Both the position numbers and the translations under genes were made by a program. Below, piece after piece: positions 44,973-55,023 of a stretch of DNA of 64,000 nt. Source of the DNA: Bradyrhizobium valentinum (GTDB lineage: Bacteria > Pseudomonadota > Alphaproteobacteria > Rhizobiales > Xanthobacteraceae); NCBI RefSeq assembly GCF_001440405.1, contig NZ_LLXX01000050.1, forward strand, positions 50,133 through 114,132. The letters run 5' to 3'. Positions within the stretch are counted from its first letter, which is position 1. Each line of letters starts with the position of its first letter. The notes beneath the pieces were generated by a model that was given only the letters and a program-made list of their open reading frames with translations, was not told where the DNA came from and searched no databases.

Positions 44973-45404
44973 ATGAAGAGGATCTCGGCGGACATGATAC
45001 CCGAGCACTTCTGGCAAATTAGGTTCGATCAAAACCACGATTCGAACACGCCGACGCTGCCAAGCATTTCCGAAAGCCCGAACTGCCAGAATTTCGCGTA
45101 CGCTCTGCTCAAGCACTTCGGATTCGAAATATTTCCATTTCGGTCGAGTAACCTATGGGAGGACAGCAGCGAGACCTATGTGGTGTCAGACGACTTGAGG
45201 CCGCTCGACCTTTTGCTTTTCAATCGGACCCAAAATCCTTGGGGAGCGCATGTCGCACTTCACCTTGGTGAGGACCATGCTATTCATCTGAGCAAAAAGC
45301 AGTCAGAACCGGTGATCTGGCCGTTGGCCCAATTCCTCGAGCTTGCTGAGTATCAAACCTTCATCGGGGCAAAGCGGCTCCGAAAAATTGGCGTTTGCCC
45401 ATAG
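44973..45404 (+). CDS. Small NlpC/P60-like (papain-fold) protein without signal peptide
   Basis: A 143-residue protein. The segment SPNCQNFAYALLKHFGF supplies a Cys at the start of a helix, DLLLFNRTQNPWGAHVALHLGEDHAIHLSK supplies the His and the strands after it, matching the Cys-His layout of NlpC/P60 and related peptidases. There is no signal peptide or targeting domain, so a role outside the cell wall is possible, such as amidase activity in the cytoplasm or an exported effector. AAGGGG precedes the ATG. Confidence 0.65.
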   Translation: MKRISADMIPEHFWQIRFDQNHDSNTPTLPSISESPNCQNFAYALLKHFGFEIFPFRSSNLWEDSSETYVVSDDLRPLDLLLFNRTQNPWGAHVALHLGEDHAIHLSKKQSEPVIWPLAQFLELAEYQTFIGAKRLRKIGVCP

Positions 45405-45483
45405 TCGAAGAGCGCTAATTCGCCTTGTCCGCTTCGGGCTTCAAGGCGCACATCGACCGACGATCGGCGTTTATCGGTCGCCG

Positions 45484-47409
45484 CTAGATCGTGACCTGCG
45501 TTCCCACTTCCACCACCCGCCCCGTCGGAATTTGGAAGTAATCCGTGGCGTCGTTGGCGGAGCGGCTGAGGCGGATGAACAGCAAATCCTGCCAGCGGGG
45601 CATGCCCGAATGCACGGCCGGCTTCAGTGCGCGGCGGGACAGGAAGAACGACGTCGACATGATGTCGAACTGCCAGCCGAGCTTGCGGGCGATTGCCAGC
45701 GTCTTCGGCACGTTGGGCGATTCCATGAAGCCGAACCGCAGCGTCACCCGCGAGAAGGTCTCGCTGAGCTGCTCCATCCGTACCCGCTCGGCGTCGTCGA
45801 TCCGCGGCGTCGGCGCAGTTTCGATGGTGAGAATGACGTTCTTCTCATGCAGCACCTTGTAGTGCTTCAGGCTGTGCATCAGCGCCGTCGGCGCGCATTC
45901 GGGGTCGGAGGTCAGGAACACCGCAGTGCCGGGAACCCGCTGCGGCGGGCGCTTCTCCAGCATCGCCACCAGCTCGGCGAGCGGAAACTCCAGCTTGCGT
46001 GATTTCTCGAACAGCAGCCGACTGCCGCGACGCCATGTGTACATCAAGAGCATCACGATGCCGCCCAGAGCCAGCGGCACCCAGCCGCCCTCGAACACCT
46101 TCAACAGGTTGGCCGCAAGGAAGGTGATGTCGAGGAAGAGAAACGGCGCGATCAGGGCTGCCGCCGCGACCGGTGACCATCTCCAGACCCGCCAGATCAC
46201 GACAAAGCCCATCATGGCGGTGACCACCATGGTCCCAGTCACGGAAATTCCGTAGGCCGCGGCCAGCGCGCTCGACGAGCGGAACAGGACCACCAGCAGC
46301 ATCACCGCAACGAACAGCAGCATATTGATGCGGGGAATGTAGATCTGGCCGGAATGGGCTTCCGAGGTATGGCGAATTTCGAACCGCGGCATCAGGCCGA
46401 GCTGAATTGCCGTGCGCGTCAGCGAATAGGCGCCGGTGATGACGGCCTGGCTCGCGATCACGGTCGCCATCGTCGCCAGCGCCACCATCGGGATCAGCGC
46501 CCAGTCCGGGAACATCAGGAAGAACGGGTTCTCGATCGCCTTGGGGTCGGCAATCAGCAGCGCGCCCTGCCCCAGATAGTTTATCGCCAGCGACGGCAGC
46601 ACGATGAACAGCCAGGCGGTCTGGATCGGCCGCTTGCCGAAATGGCCGAGGTCGGCATAGAGCGCCTCTGCGCCGGTGACGGCGAGAAACACTGCGCCCA
46701 GCGTGATGAAGCCGATCATGCCGTGATGGAGCATGAAGGAGACGGCGTGGAGCGGGTTGAACGCCGACAGCACTTCGGGGTGGCGCGTGATCTGCGGCAC
46801 GGCCGCGATCGCGATGACGGCGAACCAGAGGCACATGATCGGTCCGAAGAATGCGGCAACGCGCGCGGTGCCGTGGGACTGGACCGCAAACAGCGCCACC
46901 AGAATGACCAATGTCAGCGGCACGACATAGTGTTCGAAGGTTACGGTAACGAGCTTGATGCCCTCGATCGCCGATAACACCGACAGCGCCGGCGTCAGCA
47001 CCGCGTCACCGTAAAACAACGCGCCGGAGATGATGCCGAGCAGCACGATTGCGCCGCCGCCCTTGGTGACCGCACGCTGCGCCAGCGCCATCAGCGCCAG
47101 CGTTCCGCCCTCGCCGTTGTTGTCGGCGCGCAGCAGGATGACGACGTATTTCAGCGTCACCACGACGATCAGCGCCCACAGGATCAGCGAGAGCACGCCC
47201 AGCACCGCCTGCGGGTTGGCGGTGCCCGCGTGTCCGCTGGCCGCGACGATAGCTTCGCGCAACGCGTAGAGCGGGCTGGTGCCGATGTCGCCATAGACGA
47301 CGCCGATGCTGCCGAGCATCAAGGCCTTGAAGGTGGCGGTGGAATGCGTTTCGCCATGCCCATTGGCCGCGGGCGTTTCCGCCGCGGGGATCACAAACTG
47401 GACTGACAT
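45484..47409 (-). CDS. kup: Kup-family potassium transporter 1
   Basis: A 641-residue low-affinity K+/H+ symporter with about twelve membrane spans. The opening [22 protein letters not shown] and the [15 protein letters not shown] segment are Kup signatures. The cytoplasmic C-terminal domain ends [20 protein letters not shown] at 47409 follows the 5' end of the fold; the longer frame to 47442 adds an unlikely peptide. It is followed, on the same strand, by nothing close; a near-identical paralogue lies upstream. Confidence 0.92.
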   Translation of the reverse strand: MSVQFVIPAAETPAANGHGETHSTATFKALMLGSIGVVYGDIGTSPLYALREAIVAASGHAGTANPQAVLGVLSLILWALIVVVTLKYVVILLRADNNGEGGTLALMALAQRAVTKGGGAIVLLGIISGALFYGDAVLTPALSVLSAIEGIKLVTVTFEHYVVPLTLVILVALFAVQSHGTARVAAFFGPIMCLWFAVIAIAAVPQITRHPEVLSAFNPLHAVSFMLHHGMIGFITLGAVFLAVTGAEALYADLGHFGKRPIQTAWLFIVLPSLAINYLGQGALLIADPKAIENPFFLMFPDWALIPMVALATMATVIASQAVITGAYSLTRTAIQLGLMPRFEIRHTSEAHSGQIYIPRINMLLFVAVMLLVVLFRSSSALAAAYGISVTGTMVVTAMMGFVVIWRVWRWSPVAAAALIAPFLFLDITFLAANLLKVFEGGWVPLALGGIVMLLMYTWRRGSRLLFEKSRKLEFPLAELVAMLEKRPPQRVPGTAVFLTSDPECAPTALMHSLKHYKVLHEKNVILTIETAPTPRIDDAERVRMEQLSETFSRVTLRFGFMESPNVPKTLAIARKLGWQFDIMSTSFFLSRRALKPAVHSGMPRWQDLLFIRLSRSANDATDYFQIPTGRVVEVGTQVTI

Positions 47410-47565
47410 GAGACGGGGCCTCGGTCGTTTGCCGCACTGCACAAATGCAGAAGGGCAGCCCTATACTCCCGGCGCGCCCCGACGGGTTAGCCGGATTTCA
47501 GGCCTCCGCTATGCGCGGGTCGCATAGATAGCCGAATGCTTCGCCGCGAAAATGTTCACGGATTA

Positions 47566-49464
47566 TCAGATAGTTACCTGAGTTCCGACCTCCACGACCC
47601 GCCCCGTCGGGATCTGGAAGTAGTCGGTGGCATCGTTGGCCGACCGGCTCATGGCGATGAACAGATGGTCCTGCCATAGCGGCATGCCCGACTGCGCCGA
47701 CGGCTTGAGCGATCGCCGCGACACGAAGAACGACGTCGCCATGATGTCGAACTGCCAGCCGAGCTTGCGCGCAATCACCAGCGCCTTGGGCACGTTCGGC
47801 GATTCCATGAAGCCGAACCGCAGCCGTACGGTGGAGAACTTCTGGCTGATAGTCTCCATCTTGACGCGTTCGGACGGATCGACGCGCGGCGTCTGGGCGG
47901 TCTCGATGGTCAGGATCACATTGTGCTCGTGCAGCACCTTGTTGTGCTTGAGGTTGTGCATCAGCGCGGTCGGCACGAAGCTCGGATCTGACGTCAGGAA
48001 CACCGCCGTGCCCTTGACGATATGGGGCGGACGTTTTTCCAGGCTCTTGATCAGGTCCGCCAGCGGCACCTCGATGCGCCGCGTCTTCGCGGTCAGGATC
48101 GCAGCACCCCGGCGCCAGGTCCAGATCATCACCGCCACGGCGACGCCGAACAGCAGCGGCACCCAGGCGCCTTCGAACAGCTTCAGCAGGTTTGCGGCAA
48201 AGAAGCTCATGTCGACAACGACGAGGGGCAGGATCACGGCAGCCGCTGTCGCCGCGCGCCAGTTCCACAACTTCCAGATCACGACAAAACCCATGATGCC
48301 GTCGACCACCATGGTGGTGGAGACGGCGATGCCATAGGCCGACGCGAGGCCGCTCGAGGTGCGGAACAGCAGCACCAGCAGCACGACCCCGATCAGCAGC
48401 AGGCGGTTGACGCGCGGCAGGTAGATCTGGCCGGCATGCGTCTCCGAGGTGTAGCGCACCTCGAACCGCGGCAAGAGCCCGAGCTGCACCGCCTGGCGGA
48501 TCAGAGAAAACGCGCCTGTTATCACCGCCTGGCTCGCGATGACGGTCGCCGCGGTCGCCAACACGACCATCGGCAACAGCAGGATTTCGGGAACCAGCCG
48601 GTAAAACGGATTCTGGATCGCCGCCGGATCGGCCAAGACCAGCGCGCCCTGCCCGAAATAATTGATCAGGAGCGCCGGCATCACGAAATAGAACCAGCCG
48701 GTCTGGATCGGTTTGCGTCCGAAATGGCCGAGGTCCGCATAAAGCGCCTCGCCGCCTGTCACGGCCAGAAACACCAAACCCATTGTCACCAGCCCGATGG
48801 TGCCGTGGGAAAGCATGAACTGAATCGCATACCAGGGATTGATCGCGTAGAGCACCGTGGGATCGTCGCTGATGTGGATCAGGCCCAAAATCGTCAGCGT
48901 CGCGAACCAGACCACCATAACCGGCCCGAAAAGCGAGGCGACGCGCGCGGTGCCGCTGCTCTGCACCGAGAACAGGACCACGAGAATGAAGATCGTCAGC
49001 GGCACCACATAATGTTCGAGCGCTGGCGTGACCAGCTTGAGACCTTCGACCGCCGACAATACAGAAATCGCCGGAGTGATCATGGAATCGCCGATGAACA
49101 TCGAGGCGCCGACCACGCCGAGCGCCAGCAACGGCCAGCTTCTGCGGCCCAGCGCCCGCTGCCCCAGCGCCATCAGCGACAGCGTACCGCCCTCGCCGTT
49201 GTTGTCGGCGCGCAACAGCAGCAGCACATATTTGGCGGTCACGACGATGAACAGCGACCATAGGATCAGCGAGAGCACGCCGAGTACGATGATGCGCGAT
49301 ACCGGCTGGCCTTCGGCCGCGTGGGTGACGGCCTCGCGAAACGCGTACAGCGGCGAAGTGCCGATATCGCCGAACACGACGCCGATACTGCCCAGTGTCA
49401 GGGCCCAAAAGCCAGAGGTAGCCTGCCCCTCATGGGCCTCGGTAGATGTGACGCTGACAGTCAT
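47566..49464 (-). CDS. kup: Kup-family potassium transporter 2
   Basis: A 632-residue paralogue of the downstream Kup. The opening [22 protein letters not shown] and the last 50 or so residues ([22 protein letters not shown]..., ...[13 protein letters not shown]) are nearly the same as in the neighbour, so the pair arose by tandem duplication, while the membrane part has diverged more. The ATG at 49464 is chosen by homology to the neighbour; no strong ribosome site is seen, and a TTG at 49533 is the alternative. Confidence 0.92.
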   Translation of the reverse strand: MTVSVTSTEAHEGQATSGFWALTLGSIGVVFGDIGTSPLYAFREAVTHAAEGQPVSRIIVLGVLSLILWSLFIVVTAKYVLLLLRADNNGEGGTLSLMALGQRALGRRSWPLLALGVVGASMFIGDSMITPAISVLSAVEGLKLVTPALEHYVVPLTIFILVVLFSVQSSGTARVASLFGPVMVVWFATLTILGLIHISDDPTVLYAINPWYAIQFMLSHGTIGLVTMGLVFLAVTGGEALYADLGHFGRKPIQTGWFYFVMPALLINYFGQGALVLADPAAIQNPFYRLVPEILLLPMVVLATAATVIASQAVITGAFSLIRQAVQLGLLPRFEVRYTSETHAGQIYLPRVNRLLLIGVVLLVLLFRTSSGLASAYGIAVSTTMVVDGIMGFVVIWKLWNWRAATAAAVILPLVVVDMSFFAANLLKLFEGAWVPLLFGVAVAVMIWTWRRGAAILTAKTRRIEVPLADLIKSLEKRPPHIVKGTAVFLTSDPSFVPTALMHNLKHNKVLHEHNVILTIETAQTPRVDPSERVKMETISQKFSTVRLRFGFMESPNVPKALVIARKLGWQFDIMATSFFVSRRSLKPSAQSGMPLWQDHLFIAMSRSANDATDYFQIPTGRVVEVGTQVTI

Positions 49465-49621
49465 GATGGAGAGGAACGTTCTCGTCGTTGAATTGATCCG
49501 GGCGGCTATCGACGCTTCCGCGCTTCCTGTCAATCATCGACAAGCATAGCACCACACGCGATGCGGAGCTTACAAAGCAGATTCCATCGAAATGGCAGGA
49601 TGGTATTATGGTAGTTGCGCG

Positions 49622-50449
49622 CTACGGCTTCAAGTTTGGCGGAAGCGGCGGATTTTCGCGCATCAGTGTGATGGTGACGCGACGATTTGCAGGCAATGTC
49701 GGATCGTCGGGAAATAATGGCTGGCTGTCGGCCCTGCCGCCGACGGCGTAGATATGGGATGCCGGCAGTCCCTCGCGTTCGAGGATCTGGCGCACGGCAT
49801 TGGCGCGGTCCGCCGACAGATCGAACGCACTATAATCGCTGCGCGCCGGCAAGAATCCGGCAGACGTGTGGCCGACGATGTTGACCCGCAGCGGTGTCGC
49901 CTTCAACGGCACGGCCAGCTTCTGGATCAGCCGGCGGGTACGGTCGTACGGCACCTTGGAGCCGTCGGCGAACATCGAGCGGCCCTCCTGGTCGACGATT
50001 TCGAGGTTGAGCCCCTCTTTGGTTTCCTCGAACATGATGTGCTTGGACATTTCGGTCAGTTCCGGCATGTCCTGCAGCGCCTGGCGCAATGAGGCCGAGG
50101 CGAGCGCGAACTCGCGATCGACCTTCAGTCGGGCGCCGCTTTCACGCTGACGGTCCTTGTCATCGGGTGTCGGGGTATTGGAGGAATCCTCGGGGGCAAT
50201 GTGCTCGACATTCTTCAGTTTCGGCCGCGTCGGCAGGCCGTCGGATTCGACGATTCCCGAATACCGGGACTCGGTCTGCACGCCGAACGCTTCGCGCATC
50301 GAGCCGGCGACGATCTTGAGCTTCTGCTGGTCCTGGCTGGAGAACGCAACCAGCATCACGAAGAACGACAGCAATAGCGCCATCAGGTCGGCGAACGTCA
50401 CGAACCAGCCGTGACCGCCATGCGCCTCTTCGCGTTTTTTCTTGGCCAT
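49622..50449 (-). CDS. motB: MotB-type flagellar stator protein
   Basis: A 275-residue protein with an N-terminal span carrying the ion-binding Asp (FVTFADLMALLLSFFVML) and a C-terminal OmpA-like peptidoglycan-binding domain (VNIVGHTSAGFLPARSDYSAFDLSADRANAVRQIL). It pairs with the MotA-like protein 33 bases upstream. Together they form the membrane stator that turns proton or sodium flow into flagellar rotation. No other flagellar gene is in the window. Confidence 0.9.
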   Translation of the reverse strand: MAKKKREEAHGGHGWFVTFADLMALLLSFFVMLVAFSSQDQQKLKIVAGSMREAFGVQTESRYSGIVESDGLPTRPKLKNVEHIAPEDSSNTPTPDDKDRQRESGARLKVDREFALASASLRQALQDMPELTEMSKHIMFEETKEGLNLEIVDQEGRSMFADGSKVPYDRTRRLIQKLAVPLKATPLRVNIVGHTSAGFLPARSDYSAFDLSADRANAVRQILEREGLPASHIYAVGGRADSQPLFPDDPTLPANRRVTITLMRENPPLPPNLKP

Positions 50450-50482
50450 GCTTTATGTCCGCGCCTGGATGCTATCAGCCGA

Positions 50483-51256
50483 TCAGGCCGGAACCAATTC
50501 GCCTTCTTCGTCGCGATGCTTTTCGGGCAGATAGGCCAACAGCATTTCACGCACCAGCGCCGGGCTCTTGGAATCGCGTATCATCAGAATGCCGTCGATG
50601 ATCAGCGTGCGGTTGGTCTCCTCGTCGATCAGCTTGCCATGCAGCTTGTCGGCGATCGGCAGGCAGATCAGGTTGGCCACCAGCGCGCCGTAAAGCGTCG
50701 CCAGCAAGGCCACCGCCATGAAGGGACCGAGCTTCGAGGGGTCCGACATGTTCGAGAACATCTGCACCATGCCGAGCAGCGTGCCGATCATGCCGAACGC
50801 CGGCGCGCAATCGCCGATCGCGCGATAAATCTTCGAACCCTCGTTCAGGTGCATCAGAAAGTTGTCGCGATCGCGCTCCATGTTGTCGCGGATGAATTCG
50901 AGATCGTAGCCGTCGGCGACGTAGCGGATTCCCTTGGCAAGAAAGGGTTCGTCGGTCTCGACTTTTTCCAGCCCGACCGGGCCCTGCTTGCGGGCGATTT
51001 CCGCGATGCGGGCCAGTTCGTCGACCAGATCGCGCGCCGAGAGCCGGCTCATGGTGAAGGCGAATTTCGCGCCGAGCGGCATGCCATGGAGGATCGCGCT
51101 GAGCGGAAAGCGGATCAGTGTCGCCGCGGTCGAGCCGCCGAAGATGATGATGACGGCGTGGATGTCATAGAACATCCGGAAGTCACCGCCCATCAGGATC
51201 AGCGTCGACAGGACGATGAAGCCGGCAATCAGGCCAACGAGCGTGGTGATATCCAT
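50483..51256 (-). CDS. motA: MotA/PomA-type stator protein
   Basis: A 257-residue protein with four membrane spans: two at the start (LVGLIAGFIVLSTLIL, HAVIIIFGGSTAAT) and two near CAPAFGMIGTLLGMVQMF and FMAVALLATLYGALVANL, around a large cytoplasmic loop with the conserved charged residues needed for torque. Its length matches the short PomA/MotP branch. It is first in a two-gene operon with motB. Confidence 0.9.
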   Translation of the reverse strand: MDITTLVGLIAGFIVLSTLILMGGDFRMFYDIHAVIIIFGGSTAATLIRFPLSAILHGMPLGAKFAFTMSRLSARDLVDELARIAEIARKQGPVGLEKVETDEPFLAKGIRYVADGYDLEFIRDNMERDRDNFLMHLNEGSKIYRAIGDCAPAFGMIGTLLGMVQMFSNMSDPSKLGPFMAVALLATLYGALVANLICLPIADKLHGKLIDEETNRTLIIDGILMIRDSKSPALVREMLLAYLPEKHRDEEGELVPA

Positions 51257-51447
51257 TCTGCACTCCGACGCATACGCGAACTACCGGCCGTCCTGGACGG
51301 TCGCGCGGCTCATCCGGAGCTGCGCAGGAGGCACCCTACGACCGCGCCATTAAAGACGCGTAAAGGTTAAACCTAAAGCGTGGTCGTAGAATTGCGGGCT
51401 GACTATCCGCACAATCTCAAGGATTCGCTAACCATAGCGGTTGGCGC

Positions 51448-52416
51448 TCACTGCGCCTGCACGCCGATGCCGGCGGCCTTGATGATCGGCCACCATTTTT
51501 CGATCTCGGCCTTCTGGAAGGCGGCCAGTCCTTCCGGCGTCTGCTGCGCGCGCGGCGCAACGTCGAGGCCCAGTTCGCTAAACCTTTTCTGGATCGCCGG
51601 GTCCGCTAGTGCCTCTACCGTCGCGGCGTTGAGCTTGGCGATGACATCCTTCGGCGTGCCCTTCGGCGCCCAGAAGCCGAACCAACCCGACATATAGAGG
51701 CCGGCCACGCCGCTCTCATCCGCAGTCGGGATATCGGACATCGAGGCCGAGCGCGCTGGCGAGAGATTGGCGAGCGCCTTGATCTTGCCGGCGCGGATCT
51801 GCGGCAGCGCCACTGCGCCCTGCACGACCAGCAAGTCCACCGTGCCGGACACCAGATCGGTCATCGCCGGTCCCGCCCCACGATAGGGAATGAACTGCAC
51901 TTTCTGCTTGGTCAGGTTCTCGAACAACACGCCGGTAACGTTCGCCGCCGCATTCTGGTTGACGAAATTGATCTTGCCGGGGTTTTCCTTCATCCACGCG
52001 ACCAGCTCGGCAAGCGTGTTCGCCGGCAAGTCTTTCTTGGCGACCATGAGCTGGGGATTGTTTGAAACAAGCGCGATCGGCTCGAAATCCTTTTCGAGGT
52101 CGTAGTCGAGCTTGTAGATGATGCTGCCGACATGGGTATCCCATTGCCCGATGTCGAAGGTGTAACCGTCAGGCGCGGCGCGAGCGACGCGGCCGACACC
52201 GATGCTGCCGCCGGCGCCGCCGACATTTTCGATCACGACGGACTGCCCGAGGTTCGCGCGCATCCGCTCGGCCATGATCCGGGCGGCGGTGTCAGTCGAT
52301 CCGCCCGGCGGGAACGGCACGATCAGCGTGATGGGCCGCGAGGGGTAGGTTTGCGCCTCGGCAACCACAACGCCGGAGAGGATCAACAACGACAGCGCCG
52401 CCCAAAATCCTCTCAT
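51448..52416 (-). CDS. Bug-family periplasmic binding protein (TctC-like)
   Basis: A 322-residue protein with a signal peptide (LSLLILSGVVVAEAQ) and the family opening YPSRPITLIVPFPPGGSTDTAARI, then the ligand-binding helix block NVGGAGGSIGVGRVARAAPDGYT. Bug proteins bind carboxylates for tripartite tricarboxylate transporters. The membrane partners are not here, as is common for orphan Bug genes. It follows an RraA-like gene by 40 bases on the same strand, so the two may share a substrate pathway. Confidence 0.9.
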   Translation of the reverse strand: MRGFWAALSLLILSGVVVAEAQTYPSRPITLIVPFPPGGSTDTAARIMAERMRANLGQSVVIENVGGAGGSIGVGRVARAAPDGYTFDIGQWDTHVGSIIYKLDYDLEKDFEPIALVSNNPQLMVAKKDLPANTLAELVAWMKENPGKINFVNQNAAANVTGVLFENLTKQKVQFIPYRGAGPAMTDLVSGTVDLLVVQGAVALPQIRAGKIKALANLSPARSASMSDIPTADESGVAGLYMSGWFGFWAPKGTPKDVIAKLNAATVEALADPAIQKRFSELGLDVAPRAQQTPEGLAAFQKAEIEKWWPIIKAAGIGVQAQ

Positions 52417-52456
52417 GACGTTCCCCCTCGCCTGTCTCAGGAATCCCGACTTCTTG

Positions 52457-53176
52457 TCAGTGAATCTCCGCCGAGCGCTTCAGCGCCTCTTTCAGTTTTT
52501 CGAGCGTGAAGTCCGGGCTGCGCGCGATCTCCAGGATCGGCGTTTCGCGCCGGCCGCAAAGTTCGGCGGCCTCCGGAATCTTCGCTGCGATGTCGACGGG
52601 GATCACGATGGCGCCGTGCTGGTCGGCGTGGACGAGGTCGTCGGAATGCACGGTCATGCCGGCGACGCGCACCTCGCCGCCCCAGTTTTCGGCATGGACC
52701 CAGGCATGCGACGGCCCGATCGAACCGGCCAGCGCCTGGAAACCCGGCGCCCATTGCGGGATGTCGCGGATCGAGCCGTCGGTGATGACGCCGAGGCAGC
52801 CGAGCGCCTTGTGCACATTGCTCTGCACCTCGCCCCAGAACGCGCCGTAGCCGACATCGGCGCCGTCGATATCCTGGATCACGGTGATGCGCGGGCCGAA
52901 ACCGGTGCCGACATATTCGTAGTAGGCGATGCGGCGGCGTGCCTGCTCGTCGGGCGGAAGGGTGGATTTGAGCACGGAGCGGATCGTCACGGTGCGGGCA
53001 TAGCCGACCATCGGCGGCAGGTCGGGGAACGGGCAAACCAGCGGCTTGGTCGTGTAGCCGATCAGGCGGCGTTCGGGTGCGACGATTTCCATCGCATTGC
53101 AGATCGTCGGCGTGTCATAGCGCGCCAGCGCCTCGAGGACGGAAGCGGGCAACGGCGCAGTCACGGCTTTGTTCAC
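52457..53176 (-). CDS. RraA-like / aldolase-family protein
   Basis: A 239-residue protein of the RraA/4-carboxy-4-hydroxy-2-oxoadipate aldolase fold. The binding motif CLGVITDGSIRDIPQW and the DDLVHADQHGAIVIP block with conserved Asp and His are visible. Some members cleave keto acids with a metal, others bind RNase E. Its partnership with a Bug carboxylate receptor favours an enzyme acting on a keto acid. Confidence 0.8.
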   Translation of the reverse strand: MNKAVTAPLPASVLEALARYDTPTICNAMEIVAPERRLIGYTTKPLVCPFPDLPPMVGYARTVTIRSVLKSTLPPDEQARRRIAYYEYVGTGFGPRITVIQDIDGADVGYGAFWGEVQSNVHKALGCLGVITDGSIRDIPQWAPGFQALAGSIGPSHAWVHAENWGGEVRVAGMTVHSDDLVHADQHGAIVIPVDIAAKIPEAAELCGRRETPILEIARSPDFTLEKLKEALKRSAEIH

Positions 53177-53303
53177 GGCGTTTTCTCCTGATTTCTTTCG
53201 GCCGGCTGTTTTTGAAAGCCGTGCATCACAAGCCCTATAGCCGAGATTGGACGTGAACCCAACTCGGCCTCAGCTCATGGCAGATATCAGATTACGGGCG
53301 CGC

Positions 53304-54191
53304 TCAGTTCAGCCGCGCCGGCCGCTCGTCCTCGGTATCGCTCGCGGCCGGCGAAAAGGTCGCCGCGGGAGTTGACGGCGCGGCCGCTTCAGCCGTCGCA
53401 GACGGCGGCGCGGCGGCGGCGGCATTGCGCTCATGGTCGCGATAGGACTTCCAGCCCCACGGCAGGCTCAGGAGATAGAGCACCGAGCCGATCGACAGGA
53501 TATGCCAGGGATAGCCGATCAGAAGTGCGACGAAGAACACGACAGAGACGAAAACCGGCAGCACCATTTCCGGCGGCACCCGCATCCGCACCGTCTTGCC
53601 GGAAAAGACCGGCAGCCGCGACACCATCAGGAACGCGATCAAAAGCGTATAGGCCGCGGTCAGCATGGCCGGCGGCTTCGAGACGCCGAGGAACGCCAGA
53701 TAGAACGGCAGCATCGCAAGGATCGCACCGGCCGGCGCCGGCACGCCGGTAAAATAATTCGCCGCAAAGGCGGGTTTGTTCGGATCGTCGATACTGGCAT
53801 TGAAGCGCGCCAGCCGCAGGCCGCCCGCGATCGCAAACACCATCGCCGCGATCCAGCCGCCATTGTTCAGCTCTTGGAGCTGCCAGAAATACAGCATCAG
53901 GCCGGGCGCAACGCCGAAATTGACGAAGTCTGCGAGGCTGTCGAGCTCGGCGCCGAATTTCGATTGCCCCTTGATCATGCGCGCGACGCGGCCGTCGACG
54001 CCGTCGAGCACGGCTGCGAACACGATGGCGGCGACCGCGAGCTCCATCCGCCCTTCCATGGACAGCCGGATCGCGGTCAATCCGGCGCAGATCGCAAGCA
54101 AGGTGATGACGTTGGGCACCAGCATCCGCACCGGGATCGGGCGAAATCGGCGGCGGCGCAGTTCAGGGTACTTGGGATCTGGGGTCAGCAT
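53304..54191 (-). CDS. pssA: CDP-diacylglycerol-serine O-phosphatidyltransferase
   Basis: A 295-residue membrane enzyme making phosphatidylserine. The CDP-alcohol phosphotransferase signature DGVDGRVARMIKGQSKFGAELDSLAD is complete. Multiple spans follow. The last 40 or so residues are Pro/Ala-rich and probably disordered. ATG at 54191 is preferred from the domain start; there is no clear ribosome site, and TATACT lies close upstream. It sits just after psd, the next enzyme in the phosphatidylethanolamine route. Confidence 0.92.
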   Translation of the reverse strand: MLTPDPKYPELRRRRFRPIPVRMLVPNVITLLAICAGLTAIRLSMEGRMELAVAAIVFAAVLDGVDGRVARMIKGQSKFGAELDSLADFVNFGVAPGLMLYFWQLQELNNGGWIAAMVFAIAGGLRLARFNASIDDPNKPAFAANYFTGVPAPAGAILAMLPFYLAFLGVSKPPAMLTAAYTLLIAFLMVSRLPVFSGKTVRMRVPPEMVLPVFVSVVFFVALLIGYPWHILSIGSVLYLLSLPWGWKSYRDHERNAAAAAPPSATAEAAAPSTPAATFSPAASDTEDERPARLN

Positions 54192-54266
54192 GACTGCTAG
54201 TATATAGCAAGCGCCGGCCTTGTCCGCCATTGGCGGCGGCCGCCCCATTTTGGTGACCGGGACTGG

Positions 54267-54965
54267 TTAATCGGCGCGAAACGTCCGGCCCTGCTCGCTG
54301 GAGCCGAAATCGGCCAAAATCGTCTCGCCGGCAACCGCCGTCTGGCCCTCGGAAACCAACGATCGGGTGCCTTCGGGCAGATAAACGTCCAGGCGCGAGC
54401 CGAAACGGATCAGGCCGAACCGTTCGCCTGCGCCGATCGACTGGCCCTCGCGCACGAATGAGACAATCCGCCGCGCCACTAGGCCGGCGATCTGGACCAC
54501 TCCGATCCGTCCGTTGGTCGTCGAGATGACCAGCGAATTGCGCTCATTGTCTTCGCTGGCCTTGTCGAGCTCGGCGTTGATGAAGGTGCCGGGCCGGTAG
54601 GCGATGCGGTCGATGCGGCCCGCCACCGGGCTGCGGTTCACATGGCAGTTGAACACGCTCATGAAGATCGAAACGCGCGGCAGAGGCCGGTCGCCGAGAC
54701 CGAGTTCGGCCGGAGGCAGCACTTGCGCGATCATGGAGACGCGGCCATCGGCCGGCGACACCACGATGCCGTCGCGCACCGGCGTGACACGGACGGGATC
54801 GCGGAAGAACAGCGCGCACCACACGGTCAACCCCGCGCCGATCCAGCCCAGCGGTGTCCAGATCCAGAACAGGATTAGGCTGACCAGCGCAAAACCGCCG
54901 ATGAAGGGATAGCCCTCGGGATGGATCGGCGGGATCTGCGCGCGGATGGAGTTCGCAATCGACAT
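54267..54965 (-). CDS. psd: Phosphatidylserine decarboxylase proenzyme
   Basis: A 232-residue short-form decarboxylase turning phosphatidylserine into phosphatidylethanolamine. Two hydrophobic segments lie at the start ([21 protein letters not shown]). The processing site is the GS pair in [16 protein letters not shown], where self-cleavage makes the pyruvoyl group. [12 protein letters not shown] and [12 protein letters not shown] are family blocks. It precedes pssA in the same operon, so both steps are coordinated. Confidence 0.92.
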   Translation of the reverse strand: MSIANSIRAQIPPIHPEGYPFIGGFALVSLILFWIWTPLGWIGAGLTVWCALFFRDPVRVTPVRDGIVVSPADGRVSMIAQVLPPAELGLGDRPLPRVSIFMSVFNCHVNRSPVAGRIDRIAYRPGTFINAELDKASEDNERNSLVISTTNGRIGVVQIAGLVARRIVSFVREGQSIGAGERFGLIRFGSRLDVYLPEGTRSLVSEGQTAVAGETILADFGSSEQGRTFRAD

Positions 54966-55023
54966 CGAGGCTCACTGTTATCTGGCCAACTTCCCGTTTC
55001 GGAAAGTAGCGCCCGTATTTGGA

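Noticed and set aside
47498..49408. 636-codon open frame on the minus strand
   Set aside because: It is the +1 shadow of the second Kup gene, with Arg/Ala/Gly-rich composition and no family features.
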